Source: Desulfobacteraceae bacterium UBA5623 (GTDB lineage Bacteria > Desulfobacterota > DSM-4660 > Desulfatiglandales > Desulfatiglandaceae). Taken from it: 22,933 nucleotides of DNA. Numbering within the stretch: the stretch's first letter is position 1; each line of letters starts with the position of its first letter. The stretch is taken from contig DIKH01000311.1 of NCBI GenBank assembly GCA_002424495.1, positions 1,233-24,165 on the forward strand. Direction: 5' to 3'. The notes beneath the pieces were generated by a model. That model saw only the letters and a list, made by a program, of their open reading frames with translations. It did no database searches and was not told where the DNA came from. Made by a program: the position numbers and the translations under genes. Shown in pieces: positions 8,252 to 16,572 of this stretch.

Positions 8252-10183
8252 ATGAAGCCCTTTAAAAAAATACTATGGTCTTTTATCTGTCTTATTGCTG
8301 TGCTTTCCATCGCTGTAGTTACAGGCATTGTTCAGCCTTTCGAGAAGGTCAACGCATTATGGATTGTGACAGCGGCAGCCTGTTTCTATGCAATTTCCTA
8401 CAGGTTCTACGCCGCATTCATTGCAGCCAGAGTCCTTGCGCTCGATGGTCGTCGTTTGACACCAGCCATCAGGCTCAATGACGGGATTGACTATGACCCC
8501 ACCAATAAATGGGTCCTGTTCGGACATCATTTCGCAGCCATAGCAGGCGCAGGCCCCTTAATCGGCCCTATGCTTGCAGCCCAGTTCGGATATCTTCCGG
8601 GTTTTTTGTGGATTCTTATTGGCGCTGCCCTTGCCGGTGCTGTCCATGACATGGTCATCCTTACCGCATCAGTCAGAAGAAACGGCAGATCACTTGCCCA
8701 GATCGCCAAGGATGAAATCGGCCCTGTGGGGGGATTTGCCGCCTCGCTTGCGATCATATTCATTATTATTGTCGCCCTTGCAGGTCTGGGGCTTGCAGTG
8801 GTCAATGCGCTGAAAAACAGCCCATGGGGGACATATACGATCGGGCTTACGATCCCAATTGCCCTCCTGATGGGATTCTATCTGCGTTTTTTCCGTCCGG
8901 GCATGGTGGCGGAGGTGAGTCTGATTGGGGTCATCCTCCTTTTGATTGCAGTGATAACCGGTCATTACATCCCAGGATCTTTTCTTGACCCTGTCTTTAA
9001 CATGTCTGAAAACTCTGTGGTCTGGGCCCTCGCAACCTACGGTTTTATCGCCTCTGTCCTGCCGGTATGGATGCTCTTGTGCCCCAGGGACTATCTTTCC
9101 ACGTACATGAAGATTGGCACGATTCTGCTTCTTGCTATTGGTGTAATAGTCATGCATCCTGTCTTACAGATGCCGGCGGTTACTCTGTTTGCAGGCGGCG
9201 GCGGTCCCATTATACCCGGCAAAATCTTTCCTTTTATGTTCATAACAATAGCCTGCGGTGCAATCTCAGGCTTTCACTCTCTGATTGCTTCAGGAACAAC
9301 CCCGAAGATGATCATGTCAGAAAGTCAGATACCTGCAATCGGATACGGCGCAATGCTTACAGAGGGCTTTGTGTCCATGATGGCCCTTATTGCCGCAACT
9401 ATCCTGATCCCAGGAGATTACTTTGCAATCAATTCAAAGCTCACTCTTGAGGCGATAAGCGCCCTGGGCTTTCCTGCAGAAAAGATCATGGAGCTTTCGG
9501 AAATGGTCGGCGTCAACGTGCAGGGCCGGCCCGGCGGGGCAGTGTCTCTGGCCGTGGGGATGTCCTCGATACTTTCGCATATCCCCGGCATGAAGGGCCT
9601 GATGCCATACTGGTATAACTTCGCGCTGATGTTTGAGGCCCTATTTATTTTGACAACGGTTGATGCTGGCACAAGGGTTGCCCGTTTTTTGATTCAGGAG
9701 ATGGGCGGCTATGTCATAAGACCCCTTGGTCGTCAGAACTGGATCCCGGGCATGATCATTACAAGTCTTATGGTCGTAGCCGCCTGGGCATATCTGATAT
9801 ATTCCGGGAGTGTTTCAAGTATCTGGCCTATGTTCGGCGTGTCAAATCAGTTGCTCGCTGCCATTGCACTGGGGGTCGGCACCACAGTCATCATCAAGGC
9901 CGGTAAACTTAGATATGCCTGGGTGACCTTTATTCCAATGGTGTTCATGTTTTCCTCCACCCTTTCCGCCGCATGGCAGCTTATGAATATCTTTCGCACC
10001 AATGCCTTAATGGCGGCCTCCAGCGTGGAAAGATTCAACTACAATCTCGATGCAGTGCTGGTGGCCCTGATGGCCGTCCTGGCCATTATGTCACTGGCTG
10101 ATATGTTGTATAAGTGGTATGGTTTTATTTCAGGGACCAGGAGTATCAAATCAAGTGAGGTTATTGAATATTCCATGCCGTAA
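8252..10183 (+). CDS. cstA: CstA-family carbon-starvation transporter
   Basis: A 643-aa polytopic membrane protein with about 16 hydrophobic segments. CstA family signatures are clear: NKWVLFGHHFAAIAGAGPLIGP near residues 86-107, AGAVHDMVILTASVRRNGRSL, and the ACGAISGFHSLIASGTTPK motif near residue 340. CstA/BtsT proteins are inner-membrane transporters of peptides or pyruvate, induced by starvation in Escherichia coli. It is somewhat shorter than the roughly 700-aa E. coli CstA. The start lies 9 nt after batE with no strong ribosome binding site, so expression may depend on readthrough from batE. No promoter is evident in the gap. Whether the substrate is peptide or pyruvate cannot be told from sequence. 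Confidence 0.93.
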   Translation: MKPFKKILWSFICLIAVLSIAVVTGIVQPFEKVNALWIVTAAACFYAISYRFYAAFIAARVLALDGRRLTPAIRLNDGIDYDPTNKWVLFGHHFAAIAGAGPLIGPMLAAQFGYLPGFLWILIGAALAGAVHDMVILTASVRRNGRSLAQIAKDEIGPVGGFAASLAIIFIIIVALAGLGLAVVNALKNSPWGTYTIGLTIPIALLMGFYLRFFRPGMVAEVSLIGVILLLIAVITGHYIPGSFLDPVFNMSENSVVWALATYGFIASVLPVWMLLCPRDYLSTYMKIGTILLLAIGVIVMHPVLQMPAVTLFAGGGGPIIPGKIFPFMFITIACGAISGFHSLIASGTTPKMIMSESQIPAIGYGAMLTEGFVSMMALIAATILIPGDYFAINSKLTLEAISALGFPAEKIMELSEMVGVNVQGRPGGAVSLAVGMSSILSHIPGMKGLMPYWYNFALMFEALFILTTVDAGTRVARFLIQEMGGYVIRPLGRQNWIPGMIITSLMVVAAWAYLIYSGSVSSIWPMFGVSNQLLAAIALGVGTTVIIKAGKLRYAWVTFIPMVFMFSSTLSAAWQLMNIFRTNALMAASSVERFNYNLDAVLVALMAVLAIMSLADMLYKWYGFISGTRSIKSSEVIEYSMP

Positions 10184-10239
10184 GAGGCATAAAGTGATCT
10201 GATCATTTAGTAGCAGGTCAGCTGTTTTCCAAAACGGCG

Positions 10240-10260
10240 TTCAGGGCTCTTAACCCTGAA
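10240..10260. terminator. Possible bidirectional hairpin between convergent genes
   Basis: TTCAGGG and CCCTGAA form a perfect 7-bp stem around a 7-nt loop. It lies between cstA (plus) and the small minus-strand gene whose stop codon falls inside it. There is no clear T run on either side, so termination activity is uncertain. Confidence 0.35.
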
Positions 10261-10411
10261 TATTGATATGGCTCTTGACCAAAAGGGGTTTAAAAATGAT
10301 GCGCTCATAAACCCGGCACAAACCCAATGCGATTCCTTTTGCAATCCCCATATCTCTCAGGCGGCAGTAAATGTGGAGGGGATTAAGATAGCGCTGTAAT
10401 TTTGTGCTCAT
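10250..10411 (-). CDS. Small conserved-looking basic protein, 53 aa
   Basis: The start chosen is the ATG at 10411, preceded on the minus strand by GAGGT at 7 nt; an in-frame start at 10465 lacks this. The protein (MSTKLQRYLNPLHIYCRLRD and on to a C-terminal VKSHINIQG) is basic, without a signal peptide or long hydrophobic helix. The LNPLHxYCRLRDMG core followed by a CRxYERxIF segment resembles small uncharacterised proteins I associate with Desulfobacterota, but I cannot confirm this without a search. It converges with cstA and is followed by a hairpin at its stop. Its function is unknown. Confidence 0.6.
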   Translation of the reverse strand: MSTKLQRYLNPLHIYCRLRDMGIAKGIALGLCRVYERIIFKPLLVKSHINIQG

Positions 10412-10645
10412 GGTAAAGACCTCGAAGAGGTTGAAACAAAATAACGTTACTATCCGAATGAGCAATTGTTGTGCCAGGCGGGGTTGAAAATGGCCTTGGC
10501 AAAATAACGCTATTATTTCAGGAAGATATGTTAAGGTTTTTCAATAGGAGGAAAATGCTATGTAAAAAAATGCCACTTATAATGAGAAAAGGGATTTCAA
10601 TTGTTGGTAAGTTATTGCCCAGGGGTGAAAGGCAAAATGTTTCTC

Positions 10646-11119
10646 TCACATGTCTCTGATCACCTGCAACATGTCTGCGGCTGAAATAACCCCCACCACC
10701 CTTTCATCGCGGGTTACAAATATCCGGTGAATTCTGTTTTTGATCATGATGTCGGCCACATCTTTGAGTGATGAATCTTCATTGACCAAAAAAACCACGG
10801 GCGTCATTATGTCTCCTACTGTAACAAGAGGCTCCCCGGCAATAGAAAAAGACGAGATTTCGGTCTGCGAATATCGCCGCTCCAGGTTGTGGAGATAGTA
10901 TTCGTGTGGGCTTGATTGGGGATCGTCTTCCAGAAGGGTGCCCTTTGAAATGATGTCGGTTGATGAAACCACACCTAATAGCCTCTCTTCTTCCGAGATA
11001 ACCGGCGCGCCTGAGATAGAATTCTCGAACAGGAATTCGGCCAGTCTGGCAAGTGACCAATCAGCCCTGGCCTTCAGAACTTCCTCTGTCATAATATCCT
11101 TTGCCTTCAGATTGCGCAT
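10646..11119 (-). CDS. Two-CBS-domain protein
   Basis: The chosen start is the ATG at 11119, which follows AGGAG at 6 nt; starts further upstream (11185, 11125) are less well supported. The 157-aa protein is almost only a CBS pair: CBS1 at about residues 7-60 (AKDIMTEEVLKA ... GVVSSTDIIS) and CBS2 at about 101-155 (VGDIMTPVVFLV ... GVISAADMLQVI). Paired CBS domains (Bateman modules) bind adenine nucleotides such as AMP, ATP or SAM and act as energy sensors. No catalytic domain is attached, so it may regulate a partner in trans. It is transcribed away from fusA; the 212-nt divergent gap presumably holds both promoters, but I see no convincing pair of hexamers. Confidence 0.88.
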   Translation of the reverse strand: MRNLKAKDIMTEEVLKARADWSLARLAEFLFENSISGAPVISEEERLLGVVSSTDIISKGTLLEDDPQSSPHEYYLHNLERRYSQTEISSFSIAGEPLVTVGDIMTPVVFLVNEDSSLKDVADIMIKNRIHRIFVTRDERVVGVISAADMLQVIRDM

Positions 11120-11331
11120 GGACATCTCCTTTTCTATAAGTCTATATATTTCATGGAACGACAAAATCCCTTTTGAGTCAAGCAAAATCTGGCCAACGAC
11201 GCGCCCTGTCGCTCAGTTTTACCTTTCATTTTTAACCGGCATGTTGTAGTGTCATGCCCCCAGGTATTGGACGGCCATTTATTCCCTGATCCACTATATC
11301 TGAATTTCAATCGGTTACTGCTGAGGACCCA

Positions 11332-13422
11332 ATGACAGATGACATTAGCAAGATGAGAAACATAGGCATAAGCGCCCATATTGATTCGGGAAAGACCACG
11401 CTTACCGAACGGATACTCTACTTTACCAAACGTATTTTTGCCATCCATGAGGTAAAGGGAAAAGACGGCGTGGGCGCCACAATGGATTCCATGGAACTTG
11501 AAAGAGAAAGGGGGATCACCATTGCATCGGCAGCAACATATTGTGAATGGAAGGGGCACAGGGTAAATATAATTGACACGCCTGGGCATGTGGATTTCAC
11601 CATCGAAGTGGAGCGCGCCCTAAGGGTTATGGACGGCGCCGTCTTGATCTTATGTGCAGTGGGCGGTGTACAGTCCCAGTCCATAACCGTGGACAGGCAG
11701 ATGAACCGCTACATGGTTCCAAGAATAGCCTTCATAAACAAATGCGACAGATCAGGGGCCGACCCGCACAAGGTGGTCAATCAACTGCGCCAAAGACTGG
11801 GCCACAATGCAGTAATGGTGCAACTGCCAATAGGAATAGAGGATAAACTGCGTGGAGTAGTTGACCTTGTCTCTATGAAGGCCATCTTTTTTGAAGGCCC
11901 AAACGGGGAAGATGTCCGTCATGACGAAATACCTGATGAAATCCTGGATGAGGCGAAGGCCCGGCGGGAAGAGTTGCTGGATGCAACATCCATGTTCTCA
12001 GATGAACTGATGGAGGCCATATTTGAAGATACAGTAAATGAAGAACTTATTAATAAGGCCATTAGAATCGGTACTATCTCAAGAAAACTCACCCCTGTTT
12101 TTGTTGGCTCCGCCTATAAAAACGTCGGTGTTCAGCCTCTGCTTGACGGCATCAACCGCTATCTTCCCGATCCGACAGAGGTGGAAAACGTCGCAGTTGA
12201 TCTTACCCAAAACGAAAAAGAGGTTGTGCTTGAAAGCAGAACAGACAAGCCCTTTGTCGCATTGGCCTTTAAACTTGAGGTCACCCCTTACGGCCAGTTG
12301 ACATATTTAAGGGTCTATCAGGGCGCAATCAGCAAGGGCGACGATCTTACCCTTTCAAGGACAAAGAAAAAGATCAAGGCGGGTAGGCTGATCAGGATGC
12401 ATGCCGATAAGATGGAAGATATCTTCCAGGCAGGGCCAGGCGATATTGTGGCCCTTTTCGGTGTGGATTGTTTTTCCGGCGACACCTTCACTGACGGCGA
12501 TATAATCTACAGCCTGTCTTCGATGTTCGTGCCGGAACCGGTTATATCATTAACCCTTACTCCGGCAGACAAGAAATCACAGGACAACCTCTTTAAGGCA
12601 CTCAACAGGTTTACCAAGGAAGACCCGACATTCAGATCCTATGTGGACGAAGAGTCACACGAAACCATCATTTCAGGCATGGGTGAGCTACATCTCGATG
12701 TCTATGTGGAAAGGATGAAGCGGGAGTTCAATGCGGAGGTCACAACCGGCGTTCCCCAGGTGGCCTATCGGGAGGCCATTACCAGAAAGTCGGTATTTGA
12801 TTACACGCACAAGAAACAGACTGGGGGGGCGGGTCAGTTCGGCCGTGTGGCAGGCTTTATGGAGCCTTCGGAAAGCGGCTCATATGAGTTTGAAAACCTT
12901 GTAAAAGGAGCTTCTATCCCCACGGAATTCCTGCCCGCCGTGGACAAGGGTTTTCAATCCTGTCTGAGCAAGGGTCTGGTCATAGGCGCCCCTGTTATCG
13001 GTATGAAAGTATCAGTCAATGATGGAAAGGCCCATAGTGTTGATTCCTCTGAAAGGGCCTTTATGGCCGCAGCTGTCGGGGCATTTAAGCAGGCATATCT
13101 TAAGGCAATCCCGGTAATACTTGAGCCCGTAATGAAGGTCTCCATCGAGGGGCCTTCCGAGTTTCAGGGTAGCATTATGTCGTCTATCAACCAGAGAAGA
13201 GGCCTTATTACAAGTTCTTCAGAAGACGGAATATTTACAACCATTGAAGCGGAAGTCCCTTTGGCCGAGATGTTCGGCTATGCGACCACCCTCAGGTCTC
13301 TTACACAGGGTAAAGCGGAATTTACCATGGAATTTTCACGTTATACCAAGGTTCCTGAGTCCCTGGCAGAAGAGATAAAATTGCGCATCAGGGAAAAATC
13401 AAAAAAGGAGAAAAACTCATGA
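11332..13422 (+). CDS. fusA: Translation elongation factor G, spdEFG1/mitochondrial EF-G1-like
   Basis: EF-G uses GTP to drive tRNA-mRNA translocation on the ribosome. At 696 aa all domains are present. G1 is AHIDSGKT at residues 15-22; the switch region is RGIT at 60-63; G3 is DTPGH at 82-86; G4 is NKCD at 136-139. The text around G1 to G3 (IDSGKTTLTERIL, GKDGVGATMDSMELERERGI, ALRVMDGAVLILCAVGGVQSQ) follows the mtEFG1/spdEFG1 pattern rather than canonical bacterial EF-G (IDAGKTTTTERIL). Organisms with spdEFG1 usually have a second EF-G for ribosome recycling. The start is preceded by GAGGA. The gene lies outside a str operon (no rpsL, rpsG or tuf nearby) and its stop overlaps the next ATG. 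Confidence 0.93.
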   Translation: MTDDISKMRNIGISAHIDSGKTTLTERILYFTKRIFAIHEVKGKDGVGATMDSMELERERGITIASAATYCEWKGHRVNIIDTPGHVDFTIEVERALRVMDGAVLILCAVGGVQSQSITVDRQMNRYMVPRIAFINKCDRSGADPHKVVNQLRQRLGHNAVMVQLPIGIEDKLRGVVDLVSMKAIFFEGPNGEDVRHDEIPDEILDEAKARREELLDATSMFSDELMEAIFEDTVNEELINKAIRIGTISRKLTPVFVGSAYKNVGVQPLLDGINRYLPDPTEVENVAVDLTQNEKEVVLESRTDKPFVALAFKLEVTPYGQLTYLRVYQGAISKGDDLTLSRTKKKIKAGRLIRMHADKMEDIFQAGPGDIVALFGVDCFSGDTFTDGDIIYSLSSMFVPEPVISLTLTPADKKSQDNLFKALNRFTKEDPTFRSYVDEESHETIISGMGELHLDVYVERMKREFNAEVTTGVPQVAYREAITRKSVFDYTHKKQTGGAGQFGRVAGFMEPSESGSYEFENLVKGASIPTEFLPAVDKGFQSCLSKGLVIGAPVIGMKVSVNDGKAHSVDSSERAFMAAAVGAFKQAYLKAIPVILEPVMKVSIEGPSEFQGSIMSSINQRRGLITSSSEDGIFTTIEAEVPLAEMFGYATTLRSLTQGKAEFTMEFSRYTKVPESLAEEIKLRIREKSKKEKNS

Positions 13423-14117
13423 ATGATTTTTTTTCGGTTTGTCCATCGAAGCTCCTTGAAAAATCCGCCAGCAAAGAATTGGGACCTGGAAACCTTGGCG
13501 TCCTGATTGCTCCCGCAGGCGCAGGCAAGACCGCCTGTCTGATAAACATCGCGCTTGAAACCATCTTTCACCGGAAAAAAATAGTGCATGTCTCTCTTAA
13601 AGAAGGGCCTGAAAAGGTTATGCACTATTATAACGTCATGTACGCTGACATCCTGAAGACGCTTGATATCAGGGACGATCATGAACACAGGGCCATGATC
13701 GAAAAAGACAAGATGATCCTTGCCTATTTGAATAACAGCTTTGACACAGACCGGCTTAGGGCAAGCCTGACAAACCTGAAAAAAGAGCTGAAGTTCATAC
13801 CTCATGCCCTGATTGTGGATGGTCTTGATTTTGAGAGTTTGGACAGGGCTATATTTGAGGAATTCAAGAAAATCGCAGCAGAATTTGGTGTGGAGATATG
13901 GTTCTCTGCTCTCTCACACCGCCACATTGCTGAAGTAAATGAAAAAGGGATACCTAATCCGTGCAACAAGCTTGACGACCTTTTCACCATGATCATGCAA
14001 CTTAAGAATGAACAATCAGGCGTGTTTCTGATGCTTCTCAAAGATCACGACAACCACATCCCGACTGATAACAGCATCAGGCTCAATCCAGGCACTTTTA
14101 TTCCCCTGGAATCCTGA
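13419..14117 (+). CDS. RecA/KaiC-like P-loop ATPase coupled to EF-G
   Basis: A 232-aa cytoplasmic protein whose ATG overlaps the fusA stop (ATGA), with AGGAG upstream. Walker A is APAGAGKT at residues 31-38. The segment after the second strand, VHVSLKEGPEKV (58-67), matches the RecA/DnaB/KaiC pattern where a catalytic glutamate follows a SLE-type motif; here a Lys sits at the usual position and Glu62 one step later. Walker B is LIVDG with Asp134. This is the RecA-fold core without a second KaiC domain and without an obvious DNA-binding extension. It probably binds or hydrolyses ATP. The coupling suggests a function with EF-G or translation, but that is inference and the substrate is unknown. 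Confidence 0.75.
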   Translation: MNDFFSVCPSKLLEKSASKELGPGNLGVLIAPAGAGKTACLINIALETIFHRKKIVHVSLKEGPEKVMHYYNVMYADILKTLDIRDDHEHRAMIEKDKMILAYLNNSFDTDRLRASLTNLKKELKFIPHALIVDGLDFESLDRAIFEEFKKIAAEFGVEIWFSALSHRHIAEVNEKGIPNPCNKLDDLFTMIMQLKNEQSGVFLMLLKDHDNHIPTDNSIRLNPGTFIPLES

Positions 14118-14120
14118 TGT

Positions 14121-14246
14121 ATAGACTTTAAGAAAATGATTTTGGCAAGGCCAGGGGGAAGAATCCTGCAAGAGGCGTATTACTAATACGCCGCACAAGG
14201 AATTCCGACCGATAACGCAGTCCAAAATCTTTTTATTAAAGTCTAT
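14121..14246. repeat. MITE-like imperfect palindrome with 25-bp terminal inverted repeats
   Basis: Positions 14121-14145 and 14222-14246 are inverted copies agreeing at 23 of 25 bases (starting ATAGACTTTAA). The centre, 14174-14192, is a perfect 8-bp stem (GGCGTATT/AATACGCC) with a 3-nt loop. Between them, GAATCCT and AGGAATTC can pair with one bulge. The whole element can fold into one long hairpin. It fills the gap between two convergent genes, starting 3 nt after the ATPase stop and including the last base of the kinase TGA. It carries no gene. I see no target-site duplication. It may also serve as a bidirectional terminator. Confidence 0.7.
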
Positions 14247-16012
14247 CACGCGATAGGAAGGCGTACGATGAATGTCGTCATCATCCCCTTATCTTCCATG
14301 ATCTCTATCTTTCCCTTGAGAAGACGTATTATCCGATGAATGATATAGAAGCCCCGGCCAGGACCTTCGCCTTCCAGGATATTTATGCGGTCCTCTTCAG
14401 AGACATGGCCGGTGTTGCTGATCCCCACACAGGCCCATTCCCCATCTGCGTAGGTTCGGATCTCGAGCAGTCCACCCTTAAGGGGTATCGCCTTTGTCGC
14501 ATTGTTCAGCAGATTATCAAACACACGTTCCAGATGAATTGGATAGCATCTTATCTTCAGGCTGGGATCAAAAGGGCCCTCGACCAGCGTGATGTTTTGC
14601 TTTAGCTGCTCTTTGATAGCCTCCTTGTTGATCTCAAACCGCCTTTTAAGCACATCGGTCAGATTCACCACCTGCTCATCGCCAACCTTGTAAATGCTCA
14701 AGGCAAGTTCCTGTATCCGGCTGGTCTCCTGGACAAGGATGTCTGCATATTTGAGGATCTGATCTTCGGATTGTTCCGATGTCCTTTTTTCAAGTAACTG
14801 TTTAAGTCGTCTGGCAAAGCCGGCGATTGCTATGGCAGGGTTCTTAAAGTCGTGAAGGGCGTCATCCAATCGTTCCATCTTATGCACCTTCATCAACTCC
14901 CGTCCCAGAAAAAGAAAGATGTCAATCTCGTCATCTGAATAGCGCTGTCTCTGGTCCACGGCGTCAAAGGTCATAATGTGAGAGACCTCCCCATAAATCT
15001 TCAGAGGAACGTACAAGATGGAATTGATGTTGTGCAACTCAGCGAACCTCTTGAGATTCTTTGATATCAAATCGCTGTGTTGGGGATCTACGACAAGGAC
15101 ATATGAGGGTGTGACCACCTCATATCTGGAATTACCGGAATATTCCCTCAAGTCTAGAAGCAATTCAAAGGCAGGTTCACTGGTGACATGAAAGCTTGCC
15201 CCGATGCCATGGTAGCCTTTCTTGTCCGGATAGCCTGCTTCCAGCACAATCTGGTTGAGGTCCTCTGAAACAGAGAAAAACGCGCAACTCTGAAGGCTTA
15301 CCATGTCTGCCAGTTCAGGCATGACCTGATTAAAGGCCTCTCTCATTTTAATGCCGCCGCGAGAGCCTATTTTTCTAAAAATATGCCATACAATAGCCTC
15401 TTTTTTGTCATTATTCCTGTTCAATGAAAGTATCTTTTTGCGTGCAACAACAAAGCTAAGCCTTTTGGCCATTAGGTTGGCCAACTGGATTTCAAGGGAA
15501 GAAAATGCCCTGTTCTCCTCTGTATAGTAGATCTGGATCACGCCGACCGTATCCCTCTCACGGGGGAAAAAACGGGGTATTTCAAGAGGGACGGCCATTA
15601 GGGAGTTCACACCCCTCCTGATAATGACATTCTTATTTTGATAGCCCTCCTCATTGAGGATGTTAGGCACCAGACAGGTCTTTCCGGTGCTCACGACCTT
15701 TCCTGCTATGCTTCCTTCAAGGGGGATATAAGTCTCGCGTGTGTATTCTTCGGAGGGATAGGAGCCATAGGAAAGCATCTGCTCAGTCTGGGGGTCATAT
15801 ATCCTGACAGAGGCTGAATGGGCGCCCAGGTTGTTTATCATGAGATGGGTCGCCTCTTCAAAGATCTCCCTTTCGGAAAGATCAGGATTGATGTCAACTA
15901 TCTCATCTACCTGCCTGATAACAAGGTCCAGGAATTCCGAGAAAGAATGATTTTCTACACATTCCATGAACGAGGCCTTGGAATCTTTATTTGCTTGTAA
16001 TATGCCTGACAA
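14246..16012 (-). CDS. Soluble GAF-GAF sensor histidine kinase
   Basis: The TTG start at 16012 is supported by AGGAGGG 5 nt upstream, a strong site. At 588 aa there is no signal peptide or membrane helix, so it acts in the cytoplasm. GAF1 lies at about residues 45-190 (YIPLEGSIAGKVVSTGK; NSLMAVPLE) and GAF2 at about 215-375 (LYVPLKIYGEVSHIMTFD). The phosphoacceptor region has His387 in LHDFKNP. The ATPase domain has N-box DNLLNNATKAIP (499-510), a G1-like ISNTG (531-535), and a glycine lid GEGPGRGF (548-555). The G1 motif has Asn533 where many kinases have Asp. No response regulator is adjacent, so it is an orphan kinase. GAF ligands cannot be predicted. Confidence 0.9.
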   Translation of the reverse strand: MSGILQANKDSKASFMECVENHSFSEFLDLVIRQVDEIVDINPDLSEREIFEEATHLMINNLGAHSASVRIYDPQTEQMLSYGSYPSEEYTRETYIPLEGSIAGKVVSTGKTCLVPNILNEEGYQNKNVIIRRGVNSLMAVPLEIPRFFPRERDTVGVIQIYYTEENRAFSSLEIQLANLMAKRLSFVVARKKILSLNRNNDKKEAIVWHIFRKIGSRGGIKMREAFNQVMPELADMVSLQSCAFFSVSEDLNQIVLEAGYPDKKGYHGIGASFHVTSEPAFELLLDLREYSGNSRYEVVTPSYVLVVDPQHSDLISKNLKRFAELHNINSILYVPLKIYGEVSHIMTFDAVDQRQRYSDDEIDIFLFLGRELMKVHKMERLDDALHDFKNPAIAIAGFARRLKQLLEKRTSEQSEDQILKYADILVQETSRIQELALSIYKVGDEQVVNLTDVLKRRFEINKEAIKEQLKQNITLVEGPFDPSLKIRCYPIHLERVFDNLLNNATKAIPLKGGLLEIRTYADGEWACVGISNTGHVSEEDRINILEGEGPGRGFYIIHRIIRLLKGKIEIMEDKGMMTTFIVRLPIA

Positions 16013-16166
16013 GAGGTCCCTCCTGGATGGTCTTTACCAGATTCTCCAGATTTTATGTTATGAGGGTCACACGAAATGAAACAAACGACCGAAATTATGC
16101 AAATAAGTAACAATTAAAGACGCAAAAGTCAAGAAAGGCGGCAAGGAGTATTTGCGCTGCCTCCGC

Positions 16167-16451
16167 TTACTTCTTCTTCCTGAACAGGGCCTCCAATGCA
16201 TCTCTGGCGCCCTTTGTCCTGTTGACTCTGTCCTGCTGGGTGTTATTTGCGACAAAATAATCGCAGAAATTCGCCCTGTCTTTGTCCACGATTCTCTCTG
16301 CCATTATCTCCTTGCATTCGTTGTATGCACGGGCTTCGAAAAAAAAGCATTGTCTACAAGATCTTAGATCCCCATTACACTTGGGGCAAGTATCCTTTCT
16401 GCCTATCTTGTCCACGACTTTAATTTTATGCCCGCAAAAAGCACATATCAT
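16167..16451 (-). CDS. Small zinc-ribbon protein with eight cysteines
   Basis: The ATG follows GAGGAGG at a good distance. The 94-aa protein starts with CAFC (Cys3, Cys6), then CPKC (22, 25), CRQC (32, 35), Cys46 and Cys63. The first four fit one rubredoxin-like zinc ribbon, and the last four could form a second site. The C-terminus is basic (ALEALFRKKK), which would suit RNA, DNA or ribosome contact, but that is inference. It lies upstream of the histidine kinase on the same strand with 154 nt between them, and diverges from the archease-RtcB operon. There is no transmembrane helix. I do not recognise a named family. Confidence 0.8.
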   Translation of the reverse strand: MICAFCGHKIKVVDKIGRKDTCPKCNGDLRSCRQCFFFEARAYNECKEIMAERIVDKDRANFCDYFVANNTQQDRVNRTKGARDALEALFRKKK

Positions 16452-16537
16452 TTTTTACCTCCTCATTATTAAACTTGAGTGCATGGAGCTGATAATATTG
16501 CTGAAATTAACGGAACCACCTTCATTAGCACAATCCT

Positions 16538-16566
16538 TTGACTTTACACATGGTTATAAGTACTAT
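16538..16566 (+). promoter_or_regulatory. Candidate sigma-70 promoter for the archease-rtcB operon
   Basis: TTGACT (16538-16543) and TACTAT (16561-16566) are 17 nt apart, a normal sigma-70 spacing with an imperfect -10. Transcription would start within a few bases of the archease ATG at 16573, implying a leaderless or nearly leaderless mRNA. Confidence 0.3.
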
Positions 16567-16572
16567 CTTCAA

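Noticed and set aside
10437..10516. Direct repeat CAAAATAACGTTACTAT / CAAAATAACGCTATTAT (15 of 17 matches)
   Set aside because: Short and AT-rich with nothing nearby to give it meaning; most likely chance or an old local duplication.
10471..10659. 62-codon plus-strand frame downstream of the small minus-strand gene
   Set aside because: No ribosome binding site, unconvincing composition, and it overlaps the end of the CBS gene on the other strand.
16282..16572. N-terminal extension of archease by up to 97 codons
   Set aside because: It overlaps the divergent zinc-ribbon gene and its ribosome binding site, and archease is normally about 140 residues.
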